NCBI GenBank assembly: GCA_033782935.1 | Contig: JAWQEG010000286.1 | Span: 1,501,501 to 1,565,500 of the forward strand | DNA length: 64,000 bases | Reading direction: 5' to 3' | From: Petrolisthes cinctipes | Taxonomy: Eukaryota; Arthropoda; Malacostraca; Decapoda; Porcellanidae | In this document: piece after piece, positions 32,301 through 46,656 of the stretch | Position numbering within the stretch: the stretch's first letter is position 1 | Layout of the letters: the number at the start of each line of letters is the position of its first letter | Translations under genes and position numbers: made by a program | Notes under the pieces: model-generated | Databases searched by the model: none | What the model was told of the DNA's origin: nothing | The model's input: the letters and a program-made list of their open reading frames with translations, nothing else

Positions 32301-35300
32301 TGACTTTGGGCATCTAAAATATCGATTTTCAGCATGTTTTGGGCCTGTATTTTGAAAATACTCTAACACGCAGTAGGCATGTACAAATCGCTTCTGGGAC
32401 CCAAACATATCGAATTTTCGGGTGTTTTGAGCATGAATTTGAGATAAAAACGGGTACAGAATGTGCATGCGCATATTGACTTTGGACAACTAAAATATCG
32501 ATTTTTAGCATGTTTTGGGCCTATTTTTTTTTAAATATTTTAGCACTGAGAAGGCATGTACAGATCGCTTCTGGGACCCAAAAATATCGAACTTTCGGGT
32601 TTTTTTAGCCTGAATTTGGGATATAAACGGGTAAAGAAGATGCATACACATATCGACTTTGGGCACCTAAAATATCGATTTTTAGCATGTTTTGGGCCTA
32701 ACTTTTTTAAAACATTCTAGCACTGAGCAGGCATGTACAGATCGCTTCTGGGACCCAAAAATATCGAATTTTCGGGTGTTTTTAGCCTGAATTTGGGATA
32801 TAAACGGGTAAAGAAGATGCATACACATATCGACTTTGGGCACCTAAAATATCGATTTTCAGCATGTTTTGGGCCTGTATTTTTAAAATACTCTAACACG
32901 CAGTAGGCATGTACAGATCTATTCTGGGACCCAAAAATATCGAATTTTCGGCTGTTTGGGCCAGAATTTGAGATATAAACGGGTACAGAAGATGCATGCA
33001 CATATTGACTTAGGGCACCTAAAATATCGATTTTCAGCATGTGTTCGGCCTGTATTTTGAAAATACTCTAACACGCAGTAGGCATGTACAAATCGCTTCT
33101 GGGACCCAAAAATATCGAGTTTTCGGGTGTTTTGAGCACGAATTTGAGATATAAATGGGTACAGAAGATGCATGCACATATCGATTTTGGACCCCTAAAA
33201 TATCGATTTTCAGCATGTTTTTGGTCTGTATCTTGAAAACATTCTAGCACTGAGTAGGCATGTACAGATCGCTGCTGGGACCCAAAAATATTGAATTTTC
33301 GGGTGTTTTGAGCCTGAATTTGGGATATAAACGGGTACAGAAGATGCATACACATATTGACTTTGGGCATCTAAAATATCGATTTTCAGCTTGTTTTGGG
33401 CCTGTATTTTTTAAATACTCTAACACGCAGTAGGCATGTACAAATCGCTTCTGGGACCCAAAAATATCGAATTTTCGGGTGTTTTGAGCCTGAATTTGAG
33501 TTATAAACGGGTACAGAATGTGCATGCTCATATTGACTTTGGACAACTAAAATATCGATTTTTAGCATGTTTTGGGCCAATTTTTTTTTAAATATTCTGG
33601 CACTGAGTAGGCATATACAGACCGCTTCTGGGACCCCAAAAAATCGAATTTTCGGGTGTTTTGAGTCTGAATTTGGGATATAAACGGGTAAAGAAGATAC
33701 ATACACATATTGACTAAATATCGATTTTCAGCATGTTTTGGGCCTGTATTTTGAAAATACTCTAACACGCAGTAGGCATGTACAAATCGCTTATGGGACC
33801 CAAAAATATCGAATTTCGGGTGTTTTGAGCATGATTTTGAGATAAAAACGGGTACAGAATGTGCATGCGCATATTGACTTTGGACAACTAAAATATCGAT
33901 TTTTAGCATGTTTTGGGCCTATTTTTTTTTAAATATTTTAGCACTGAGAAGGCATGTACAGATCGCTTCTGGGACCCAAAAATATCGTACTTTCGGGTTT
34001 TTTTAGCCTGAATTTGGGATATAAAGGGAAACAGAAGATGCATAAACATTTTGACTTTGGGCACCTAAAATATCGATTTCAGCATGTTTTGGCCCTGTAT
34101 TTTGAAAATACTCTAACACGGAGTAGGCATGTACAGATCGCTTCTGGGACCCAAAAATATCGAGTTTTTGGGTGTTTTGAGCCTGAATTTGGGATATAAA
34201 CGGGTACAGAAGATGCATACACATATTGACTTTGGGCACCTAAAATATCGATTTTTACATGTTTTGGGCCTATTTTGTTTTAAATATTCTAGCACTGAGT
34301 CGGCATGAACAGATCGCTTCTGGGACCCAAAAATATCGAATATTCGGGTGTTTTGAGCATGACTTTGGGATATAAACGGGTACAGAAGATGCATACACAT
34401 ATTGACTTTGGGCACCTAAAATATCGATTTTTAGCAAGTTTTGAGCCTATATTTTGAAAACATTCTAGCACTGACTTGGCATGTACAGATCGCTTATGGG
34501 ACACAAAAATATCGAGTTTTCGGGTGTTTTGAACTTGAATTTGAGATATAAACGGGTACAGAAGATGCATGCACATATCGACTTTGGGCACCCAAAATAT
34601 CGATTTTTAGCATGTTTTGGGCCTATATTTTGAAAATATTCTGGCACTGAGTAGGCATATACAGACCGCTTCTGGGACCCAAAAATATCGAATTTTCGGG
34701 TGTTTTGAGTCTGAATTTGGGATATAAACGGATAAAGAAGATACATACACATATTGACTTTGGGCATCTAAAATATCGATTTTCAGCATGTTTTTGCCCT
34801 GTATTTTGAAAATACTCTAACACGCAGTAGGCATGTACAAATCGCTTCTGGGACCCAAAAGTATCGAATTTTCGGGTGTTTTGAGCCTGAATTTGAGATA
34901 TAAACGGGTACAGAATATGCATGCGCATATTGACTTTGGACAACTAAAATATCGATTTTTAGCATGTTTTGGGCCTATTTTTTTTTAAATATTTTAGCAC
35001 TGAGAAGGCATGTACAGATCGCTTCTGGGACCCAAAAATATCGAACTTTCGGGTTTTTTGAGCCTGAATTTGGGATATAAACGGAAACAGAAGATGCATA
35101 AACATTTTGACTTTGGGCACCTAAAATATCGATTTCAGCATGTTTTGGCCCTGTATTTTGAAAATACTCTAACACGCAGTAGGCATGTACAGATCGCTTC
35201 TGGGACACAAAAATATCGAGTTTTCGGGTGTTTTGAGCATGAATTTGAGATATAAATGGGTACAGAAGATGCATGTACATATCGACTTTGGACCCCTAAA

Positions 35301-38300
35301 ATATCGATTTTCAGCATGTTTTGAGCCAATATTTTGAAAACATTCTAGCACTGAGTAGGCATGTACAGAGCTCTTCTGGGACCCAAAAATATTGAATTTT
35401 CGGGTGTTTTGAGCCTTAATTTGGGATATAAACGGGTACAGAAGATGCATACACATATTGACTTTGGGCACCTAAAATATCGATTTTTACATGTTTTGGG
35501 CATATTTTGTTTAAATATTCTAGCACTGAGTCGGCATGAACCGATCGCTTCTGGGACCCAAAAATATCGAATATTCGGTGTTTTGAGCATGAATTTGGGA
35601 TATAAACGGGTATAGAAGATGCATACACATATTGACTTTGGGCACCTAAAATATCGATTTTTAGCATGTTTTGGGCCTATATTTTGAAAACATTCTAGCA
35701 CTGAGTAGGCATGTACAGATCGCTTCAGGGACCCAACAATATTGAATTTTCGGGTGTTTTGAGCCTGAATTTGGGATATAAACGGGTACAGAAGATGCAT
35801 ACACATATTGACTCTAGGCACCTAAAATAACGATTTTTACATGTTTTAGGCCTATTTTGTTTTAAATATTCTAGCACTGAGTCGGCATGAACAGATCGCT
35901 ACTGGGGCCCAAAAACATCGAATATTCGGGTGTTTTGAGCATGAATTTGGGATATAAACGGGTACAGAAGATGCATACACATATTGACTTTGGGCACCTA
36001 AAATATCGATTTTCAGCTTGTTTTGGGCCTGTATTTTGAAAATAGTCTAACACGCAGTAGGCATGTACAGATCTCTTCTGGGACCCTCAAATATCGAATT
36101 TTCGGGTGTTTTGAGCCTGAATTTGAGATATAAACGGGTACAAAAGATGCATGCACAAATCGACTTTGGGCATCTAAAATATCGATTTTTATATGTTTTG
36201 GGCCTATTTTTTTTTAAATATTCTAGCACTGAGTCGGCATGTACAGATCGCTTCTGGGACCCAAAAATATCGAGTTTTCATGTGTTTTGAGCATGAATTT
36301 GGGATATAAACGTGTACAGAAGATGCATACACATATCGACTTTGGTCACCTAAAATATCGATTTTTAGCATGTTTTGGGCCTAACTTTTTTAAAATATTC
36401 TAGCACTGAGCAGGCATGTACAGATCGCTTCTGGGACCCAAAAATATCGAATTTTCGACTGTTTTGAGCATGAATTTGAGATATAAACGGGTACAGAATG
36501 TGCATGCGCATATTGACTTTGGACAACTAAAATATCGATTTTTAGCATGTTTTGGGACTATTTTTTTTTTAAATATTCTAGCACTAAGAAAGGCATGTGT
36601 ACAGATCGCTTCTGGGACCCAAAAATATCGAACTTTCGGGTTTTTTTAGCATGAATTTGGGATATAAACGGAAACAGAAGATGCATAAACATTTTGACTT
36701 TGGGCACCTAAAATATCGATTTTTACATGTTTTGGGCCTATTTTGTTTTAAATATTCTAGCACTGAGTCGGCATGAACAGATCGCTTCTGGGACCCAAAA
36801 ATATCGAATATTCGGGTGTTTTGAGCATGAATTTGGGATATAAACGGGTACAGAAGATGCATACACATATTGACTTTGGGCACCTAAAATATCGATTTTT
36901 AGCATGTTTTGAGCCTATATTTTGAAAACATTCTAGCACTGACTAGGCATGTACAGATCGCTTATGGGACACAAAAATATCGAGTTTTCGGGTGTTTTGA
37001 GCTTGAATTTGAGATATAAACGGGTACAGAAGATGCATGCACATATCGACTTTGGGCACCCAAAATATCGATTTTTAGCATGTTTTGGGCCTATATTTTG
37101 AAAATATTCTGGCACTGAGTCGGCATGAACAGACCGCTTCTGGGACCCAAAAAAATCGAATTTTCGGGTGTTTTGAGCCTGAATTTGGGATATAAACGGG
37201 TAAAGAAGATGCATACACATATTGACTTTGGGCACCTAAAATATCGATTTCAGCATGTTTTGGCCCTGTATTTTGAAAATACTCTAACACGCAGTAGGCA
37301 TGTACAGATCGCTTCTGGGACCCAAAAATATCGAGTTTTCGGGTGTTTTGAGCATGAATTTGATATATAAATGGGTACAGAAGATGCATGCACATATCGA
37401 CTTTGGACCCCTAAAATATCGATTTTCAGCATGTTTTGAGCCAATATTTTGAAAACATTCTAGCACTGAGTAGGCATGTACAGAGCTCTTCTGGGACCCA
37501 AAAATATTGAATTTTCGGGTGTTTTGATCCTGAATTTGGGATATAAACGGGTACAGAAGATGCATACACATATTGACTTTGGGCACCTAAAATATCGATT
37601 TTCAGCTTGTTTTGGGCCTGTATTTTGAAAATAGTCTAACACGCAGAAGGCATGTACAGATCTCTTCTTGGACCCTCAAACATCGAATTTTCGGGTGTTT
37701 TGAGCCTGAATTTGAGATATAAACGGGTACAAAAGATGCATGCACAAATCGACTTTGGGCACCTAAAATATCGATTTTTTCATGTTTTGGGCCTATTTTT
37801 TTTTAAATATTCTAGCACTGAGTCGGCATGTACAGATCGCTGCTGGGACCCAAAAATATCGAGTTTTCATGTGTTTTGAGCATGAATTTGGGATATAAAC
37901 GGGTACAGAAGATGCATACACATATCGACTTTGGTCACCTAAAATATCGATTTTTAGCATGTTTTGGGCCTAACTTTTTTAAAATATTCTAGCACTGAGC
38001 AGGCATGTACAGATCGCTTCTGGGACCCAAAAATATCGAATTTTCAGCTGTTTTGAGCATGAATTTGGGATATAAACGGGTACAGAAGATACATACACAT
38101 ATTGACTTAGGGCACCTAAAATATCGATTTTCAGCATGTTTTGGGCCTGTATTTTGAAAATACTCTAACACGCATTAGGCATGTACAAATCGCTTCTGGG
38201 ACCCAAAAATATCGAATTTTCGGATGTTTTGAGCATGAATTTGAGATATAAACGGGTACAGAATGTGCATGCGCATATTGACTTTGGACAACTAAAATAT

Positions 38301-41300
38301 CGATTTTTAACATGTTTTGGGACTATTTTTTTTTTAAATATTCTAGCACTAAGAAAGGCATGTGTACAGATCGCTTCTGGGACCCAAAAATATCGAACTT
38401 TCGGGTTTTTTTAGCATGAATTTGGGATATAAACGGAAACAGAAGATGCATAAACATTTTGACTTTGGGCACCTAAAATATCGATTTTCAGCATGTTTTG
38501 AGCCAATATTTGGAAAACATTCTAGCACTGAGTAGGCATGTACAGATCGCTTCTGGGACCCAAAAATATTGAATTTTTGGGTGTTTTGAGCCTGAATTTG
38601 GGATATAAACGGGTACAGAAGATTCATACACATATTGACTTTGGGCACCTAAAATATCGATTTTTACATGTTTTGGGCATATTTTGTTTAAATATTCTAG
38701 CACTGAGTCGGCATGAACCGATCGCTTCTGGGACCCAAAAATATCGAATATTCGGTGTTTTGAGCATGAATTTGGGATATAAACGGGTATAGAAGATGCA
38801 TACACATATTGACTTTGGGCACCTAAAATATCGATTTTTAGCATGTTTTGGGCCTATATTTTGAAAACATTCTAGCACTGAGTAGGCATGTACAGATCGC
38901 TTCAGGGACCCAACAATATTGAATTTTCGGGTGTTTTGAGCCTGAATTTGGGATATAAACGGGTACAGAAGATGCATACACATATTGACTCTAGGCACCT
39001 AAAATAACGATTTTTACATGTTTTAGGCCTATTTTGTTTTAAATATTCTAGCACTGAGTCGGCATGAACAGATCGCTACTGGGGCCCAAAAACATCGAAT
39101 ATTCGGGTGTTTTGAGCATGAATTTGGGATATAAACGGGTACAGAAGATGCATACACATATTGACTTTGGGCACCTAAAATATCGATTTTCAGCTTGTTT
39201 TGGGCCTGTATTTTGAAAATAGTCTAACACGCAGTAGGCATGTACAGATCTCTTCTGGGACCCTCAAATATCGAATTTTCGGGTGTTTTGAGCCTGAATT
39301 TGAGATATAAACGGGTACAAAAGATGCATGCACAAATCGACTTTGGGCATCTAAAATATCGATTTTTATATGTTTTGGGCCTATTTTTTTTTAAATATTC
39401 TAGCACTGAGTCGGCATGTACAGATCGCTTCTGGGACCCAAAAATATCGAGTTTTCATGTGTTTTGAGCATGAATTTGGGATATAAACGTGTACAGAAGA
39501 TGCATACACATATCGACTTTGGTCACCTAAAATATCGATTTTTAGCATGTTTTGGGCCTAACTTTTTTAAAATATTCTAGCACTGAGCAGGCATGTACAG
39601 ATCGCTTCTGGGACCCAAAAATATCGAATTTTCGACTGTTTTGAGCATGAATTTGAGATATAAACGGGTACAGAATGTGCATGCGCATATTGACTTTGGA
39701 CAACTAAAATATCGATTTTTAGCATGTTTTGGGACTATTTTTTTTTTAAATATTCTAGCACTAAGAAAGGCATGTGTACAGATCGCTTCTGGGACCCAAA
39801 AATATCGAACTTTCGGGTTTTTTTAGCATGAATTTGGGATATAAACGGAAACAGAAGATGCATAAACATTTTGACTTTGGGCACCTAAAATATCGATTTT
39901 TACATGTTTTGGGCCTATTTTGTTTTAAATATTCTAGCACTGAGTCGGCATGAACAGATCGCTTCTGGGACCCAAAAATATCGAATATTCGGGTGTTTTG
40001 AGCATGAATTTGGGATATAAACGGGTACAGAAGATGCATACACATATTGACTTTGGGCACCTAAAATATCGATTTTTAGCATGTTTTGAGCCTATATTTT
40101 GAAAACATTCTAGCACTGACTAGGCATGTACAGATCGCTTATGGGACACAAAAATATCGAGTTTTCGGGTGTTTTGAGCTTGAATTTGAGATATAAACGG
40201 GTACAGAAGATGCATGCACATATCGACTTTGGGCACCCAAAATATCGATTTTTAGCATGTTTTGGGCCTATATTTTGAAAATATTCTGGCACTGAGTCGG
40301 CATGAACAGACCGCTTCTGGGACCCAAAAAAATCGAATTTTCGGGTGTTTTGAGCCTGAATTTGGGATATAAACGGGTAAAGAAGATGCATACACATATT
40401 GACTTTGGGCATCTAAAATATCGATTTTCAGCATGTTTTGGGCCTGTATTTTTTAAATACTCTAACACGCAGTAGGCATGTACAAATCGCTTCTGGGACC
40501 CAAAAATATCGAATTTTCGGGTGTTTTGAGCCTGAATTTGAGATATAAACGGGTACAGAATGTGCATGCGCATATTGACTTTGGACAACTAAAATATCGA
40601 TTTTTAGCATGTTTTGGGCCTATTTTTTTTTAATTATTCTAGCACTAAGAAAGGCATGTGTACAGATCGCTTCTGGGACCCAAAAATATAGAACTTTCGG
40701 GTTTTTTGAGCCTGAATTTGGGATATAAACGGTAACAGAAGATGCATAAACATTTTGACTTTGGGCACCTAAAATATCGATTTCAGCATGTTTTGGCCCT
40801 GTATTTTGAAAATACTCTAACACGCAGTAGGCATGTACAGATCGCTTCTGGGACCCAAAAATATCGAGTTTTCGGGTGTTTTGAGCATGAATTTGATATA
40901 TAAATGGGTACAGAAGATGCATGCACATATCGACTTTGGACCCCTAAAATATCGATTTTCAGCATGTTTTGAGCCAATATTTTGAAAACATTCTAGCACT
41001 GAGTAGGCATGTACAGAGCTCTTCTGGGACCCAAAAATATTGAATTTTCGGGTGTTTTGATCCTGAATTTGGGATATAAACGGGTACAGAAGATGCATAC
41101 ACATATTGACTTTGGGCACCTAAAATATCGATTTTCAGCTTGTTTTGGGCCTGTATTTTGAAAATAGTCTAACACGCAGAAGGCATGTACAGATCTCTTC
41201 TTGGACCCTCAAACATCGAATTTTCGGGTGTTTTGAGCCTGAATTTGAGATATAAACGGGTACAAAAGATGCATGCACAAATCGACTTTGGGCACCTAAA

Positions 41301-44300
41301 ATATCGATTTTTTCATGTTTTGGGCCTATTTTTTTTTAAATATTCTAGCACTGAGTCGGCATGTACAGATCGCTGCTGGGACCCAAAAATATCGAGTTTT
41401 CATGTGTTTTGAGCATGAATTTGGGATATAAACGGGTACAGAAGATGCATACACATATCGACTTTGGTCACCTAAAATATCGATTTTTAGCATGTTTTGG
41501 GCCTAACTTTTTTAAAATATTCTAGCACTGAGCAGGCATGTACAGATCGCTTCTGGGACCCAAAAATATCGAATTTTCAGCTGTTTTGAGCATGAATTTG
41601 GGATATAAACGGGTACAGAAGATACATACACATATTGACTTAGGGCACCTAAAATATCGATTTTCAGCATGTTTTGGGCCTGTATTTTGAAAATACTCTA
41701 ACACGCATTAGGCATGTACAAATCGCTTCTGGGACCCAAAAATATCGAATTTTCGGATGTTTTGAGCATGAATTTGAGATATAAACGGGTACAGAATGTG
41801 CATGCGCATATTGACTTTGGACAACTAAAATATCGATTTTTAGCATGTTTTGGGACTATTTTTTTTTTAAATATTCTAGCACTAAGAAAGGCATGTGTAC
41901 AGATCGCTTCTGGGACCCAAAAATATCGAACTTTCGGGTTTTTTGAGCCTGAATTTGGGATATAAACGGGTACAGAAGATTCATACACATATTGACTTTG
42001 GGCACCTAAAATATCGATTTTTACATGTTTTGGGCATATTTTGTTTAAATATTCTAGCACTGAGTCGGCATGAACCGATCGCTTCTGGGACCCAAAAATA
42101 TCGAATATTCGGGTGTTTTGAGCATGAATTTGGGATATAAACGGGTACAGAAGATGCATACACATATTGACTTTGGGCACCTAAAATATCGATTTTCAGC
42201 TTGTTTTGGGCCTGTATTTTGAAAATAGTCTAACACGCAGTAGGCATGTACAGATCTCTTCTGGGACCCTCAAATATCGAATTTTCGGGTGTTTTGAGCC
42301 TGAATTTGAGATATAAACGGGTACAAAAGATGCATGCACAAATCGACTTTGGGCATCTAAAATATCGATTTTTATATGTTTTGTGCCTATTTTTTTTTAA
42401 ATATTCTAGCACTGAGTCGGCATGTACAGATCGCTTCTGGGACCCAAAAATATCGAGTTTTCATGTGTTTTGAGCATGAATTTGGGATATAAACGTGTAC
42501 AGAAGATGCATACACATATCGACTTTGGTCACCTAAAATATCGATTTTTAGCATGTTTTGGGACTATTTTTTTTTTAAATATTCTAGCACTAAGAAAGGC
42601 ATGTGTACAGATCGCTTCTGGGACCCAAAAATATCGAACTTTCTGGTTTTTTTAGCATGAATTTGGGATATAAACGGAAACAGAAGATGCATAAACATTT
42701 TGACTTTGGGCACCTAAAATATCGATTTTCAGCATGTTTTGAGCCAATATTTTGAAAACATTCTAGCACTGAGTAGGCATGTACAGATCGCTTCTGGGAC
42801 CCAAAAATATTGAATTTTTGGGTGTTTTGAGCCTGAATTTGGGATATAAACGGGTACAGAAGATTCATACACATATTGACTTTGGGCACCTAAAATATCG
42901 ATTTTTACATGTTTTGGGCCTATATTTTGAAAACATTCTAGCACTGAGTAGGCATGTACAGATCGCTTCAGGGACCCAACAATATTGAATTTTCGGGTGT
43001 TTTGAGCCTGAATTTGGGATATAAACGGGTACAGAAGATGCATACACATATTGACTCTAGGCACCTAAAATAACGATTTTTACATGTTTTAGGCCTATTT
43101 TGTTTTAAATATTCTAGCACTGAGTCGGCATGAACAGATCGCTACTGGGGCCCAAAAACATCGAATATTCGGGTGTTTTGAGCATGAATTTGGGATATAA
43201 ACGGGTACAGAAGATGCATACACATATTGACTTTGGGCACCTAAAATATCGATTTTCAGCTTGTTTTGGGCCTGTATTTTGAAAATAGTCTAACACGCAG
43301 TAGGCATGTACAGATCTCTTCTGGGACCCTCAAATATCGAATTTTCGGGTGTTTTGAGCCTGAATTTGAGATATAAACGGGTACAAAAGATGCATGCACA
43401 AATCGACTTTGGGCATCTAAAATATCGATTTTTATATGTTTTGGGCCTATTTTTTTTTAAATATTCTAGCACTGAGTCGGCATGTACAGATCGCTTCTGG
43501 GACCCAAAAATATCGAGTTTTCATGTGTTTTGAGCATGAATTTGGGATATAAACGTGTACAGAAGATGCATACACATATCGACTTTGGTCACCTAAAATA
43601 TCGATTTTTAGCATGTTTTGGGCCTAACTTTTTTAAAATATTCTAGCACTGAGCAGGCATGTACAGATCGCTTCTGGGACCCAAAAATATCGAATTTTCG
43701 ACTGTTTTGAGCATGAATTTGAGATATAAACGGGTACAGAATGTGCATGCGCATATTGACTTTGGACAACTAAAATATCGATTTTTAGCATGTTTTGGGA
43801 CTATTTTTTTTTTAAATATTCTAGCACTAAGAAAGGCATGTGTACAGATCGCTTCTGGGACCCAAAAATATCGAACTTTCGGGTTTTTTTAGCATGAATT
43901 TGGGATATAAACGGAAACAGAAGATGCATAAACATTTTGACTTTGGGCACCTAAAATATCGATTTTCAGCATGTTTTGAGCCAATATTTTGAAAACATTC
44001 TAGCACTGAGTAGGCATGTACAGATCGCTTCTGGGACCCAAAAATATTGAATTTTTGGGTGTTTTGAGCCTGAATTTGGGATATAAACGGGTACAGAAGA
44101 TGCATACACATATTGACTTTGGACAACTAAAATATCGATTTTTACATGTTTTGGGCCATTTTTGTTTAAATATTCTAGCACTGAGTCGGCATGAACAGAT
44201 CGCTTCTGGGACCCAATAATATCGAATATTCGGTGTTTTGAGCATGAATTTGGGATATAAACGGGTACAGAAGATGCATACACATATTGACTTTGGGCAC

Positions 44301-45760
44301 CTAAAATATCGATTTTTAGCATGTTTTGAGCCTATATTTTGAAAACATTCTAGCTCTGACTTGGCATGTACAGATCGCTTATGGGACACAAAAATATCGA
44401 GTTTTCGGGTGTTTTGAGCTTGAATTTGAGATATAAACGGGTACAGAAGATGCATGCACATATCGACTTTGGGCACCCAAAATATCGATTTTTAGCATGT
44501 TTTGGGCCTATATTTTGAAAATATTCTGGCACTGAGTAGGCATATACAGACCGCTTCTGGGACCCAAAAATATTGAATTTTCGGGTGTTTTGAGCCTGAA
44601 TTTGGGATATAAACGGAAACAGAAGATGCATAAACATTTTGACTTTGGGCATCTAAAATATCGATTTTCAGCATGTTTTGGGCCTGTAATTTTTAAATAC
44701 TCTAACACGCAGTAGGCATGTACAAATCGCTTCTGGGACCCAAAAATATCGAATTTTCGGGTGTTTTGAGCCTGAATTTGAGATATAAACGGGTACAGAA
44801 TGTGCATGCTCATATTGACTTTGGACAACTAAAATATCGATTTTTAGCATGTTTTGGGCTTTTTTTTTTAAAATATTCTGGCACTGAGTAGGCATATACA
44901 GACAGCTTCTGGGACCCAATAAAATCGAATTTTCGGGTGTTTTGAGTCTGAATTTGGGATATAAACGGGTAAAGAAGATACATACACATATTGACTTTGG
45001 GCATCTAAAATATCGATTTTCAGCATGTTTTGGGCCTGTATTTTGAAAATACTCTAACACGCAGTAGGCATGTACAGATCGCTTCTGGGACCCAAAAATA
45101 TCGAACTTTCGGGTTTTTTTAGCCTGATTTTGGGATATAAAGGGAAACAGAAGATGCATAAACATTTTGACTTTGGGCACCTAAAATATCGATTTCAGCA
45201 TGTTTTGGCCCTGTATTTTGAAAATACTCTAACACGGAGTAGGCATGTACAGATCGCTTCTGGGACCCAAAAATATCGAGTTTTTGGGTGTTTTGAGCAT
45301 GAATTTGAGATATAAACGGGTACAGAAGATGCATGCACATATCGACTTTGGACCCCTAAAATATCGATTTTCAGCATGTTTTGAGCCATTATTTTGAAAA
45401 TATTCTAGCACTGAGTAGGCATGTACAGATCGCTTCTGGGACCCAAAAATATTGAATTTTCGGGTGTTTTGAGCCTGAATTTGGGATATAAGCGGGTACA
45501 GAAGATGCATACACGTATTGACTTTGGGCACCTAAAATATCGATTTTCAGCATGTTTTGGGCCTGTATTTTGAAAATACTCTAACACACAGTAGGCATGT
45601 ACAGAGCTCTTCTGGGACCCAAAAATATCGAATTTTCGGGTGTTTTGAGCCTGAATTTGCGATATAAACGGGTACAGAAGATGCATACACATATTGACTT
45701 TGGGCACCTAAAATATCGATTTTTACATGTTTTGGGCCTATTTTGTTTTAAATATTCTAG
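29380..45760. repeat. 176-bp satellite array, block B
   Basis: About 93 head-to-tail monomers in the same orientation as block A, continuing the very monomer interrupted at 21200. Variants differ in the region after TATCGAA (GGGTGTTTTGAGC versus GGGTTTTTTTAGC), in CACGCAGTAG versus GCACTGAGTAG, and in the T-rich TTTTTTTTAAATATTCTAGC segment, allowing copies to be traced. It ends at the piggyBac-type insertion. Confidence 0.97.
35380..43964. repeat. recent higher-order duplications within satellite block B
   Basis: Runs of many monomers share the same private variants: 35380-37230 matches 38557-40407 (shift 3177), 37240-38330 matches 40773-41863 (shift 3533) and 38858-39898 matches 42924-43964 (shift 4066). 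For example the unusual GGACCCTCAAATATCGA monomer at 36085 recurs at 39262 and 43328 with identical surroundings. Shifts are about 18, 20 and 23 monomers. Confidence 0.88.
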
Positions 45761-46394
45761 CCCCTCCGGGACGGGCCAAGAATGGAATTACGCTCTGTGG
45801 TTACGGGCGCAATACTAACTTTTACCCTGCCTGTCCGGGTATTTCCCGGAAAATCACTCTACTTCTCTTACTCCCTACATCTAAACTACAATACTGAACA
45901 ACTTAAATTTGATTGTGTACTCACCAACAACTCCTCCTCTTTCCATTAAAACCAACCCCAGCTCTCTAGGACACTCCATTGCCGAGAAATCAAGTGAGTA
46001 ATGGAGGTCACTTTTCCCGTGAGAGCGAGGCTGCGTTCGGTTTGTGAGTGTGGCTGTGACAAGGACTGGCGTGGGTGGAGGCAAGATGGTCGCCGGCAGA
46101 ATGACGCAACACTTGCCTCCCCCGGGCGACACGTCGTACGTCTCGTGTGCATCCTACCATTACAGCCCCTGTATTATTTGTGTGGTTAGCTGACCATTCC
46201 AGAGTGGTTTTATGCCCTGGAGAGAAGCGTGGGAGTTATGTACAGTATTTACGCGAAACATTTTCAGTGTCATTCGCACCATTTGTTCATGTTCAACGTA
46301 AATATAAATGTGTCACTATCACTGTTATCCTTATTTTCTATATATTTTTGTATTTTGTTGTTTTAAATTTTTTATTATCATTTTTTCTATGCGT

Positions 46395-46595
46395 AAATGT
46401 GTCACTCTCACTTTTCTTATAGCCTAATATGTACAAATGTGTCACTATCACGTCACTACAGCCTAAAATATATGTACAAATGGGTCACTCTCACTTTTCT
46501 TATAGCCTAATAAGTACAAATGTGTCACTATCACGTCACTACAGCCGAAAATATATGTACAAATGTGTCACTCTCACTTTTCTTATAGCCTAAAT
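46395..46595. repeat. 83-bp tandem repeat in the piggyBac element
   Basis: Units starting AAATG(T/G)GTCACTCTCAC at 46395, 46478 and 46561, each with GTCACTATCACGTCACTACA in the second half. GTCACT recurs a dozen times between 46310 and 46630. It lies between the left end and the transposase stop codon. Confidence 0.9.
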
Positions 46596-46656
46596 AGTGT
46601 CACTGTCACCAAGTGTCACTGTCACTTTATTCGCATACTCCCATCACTTCCTGCTT

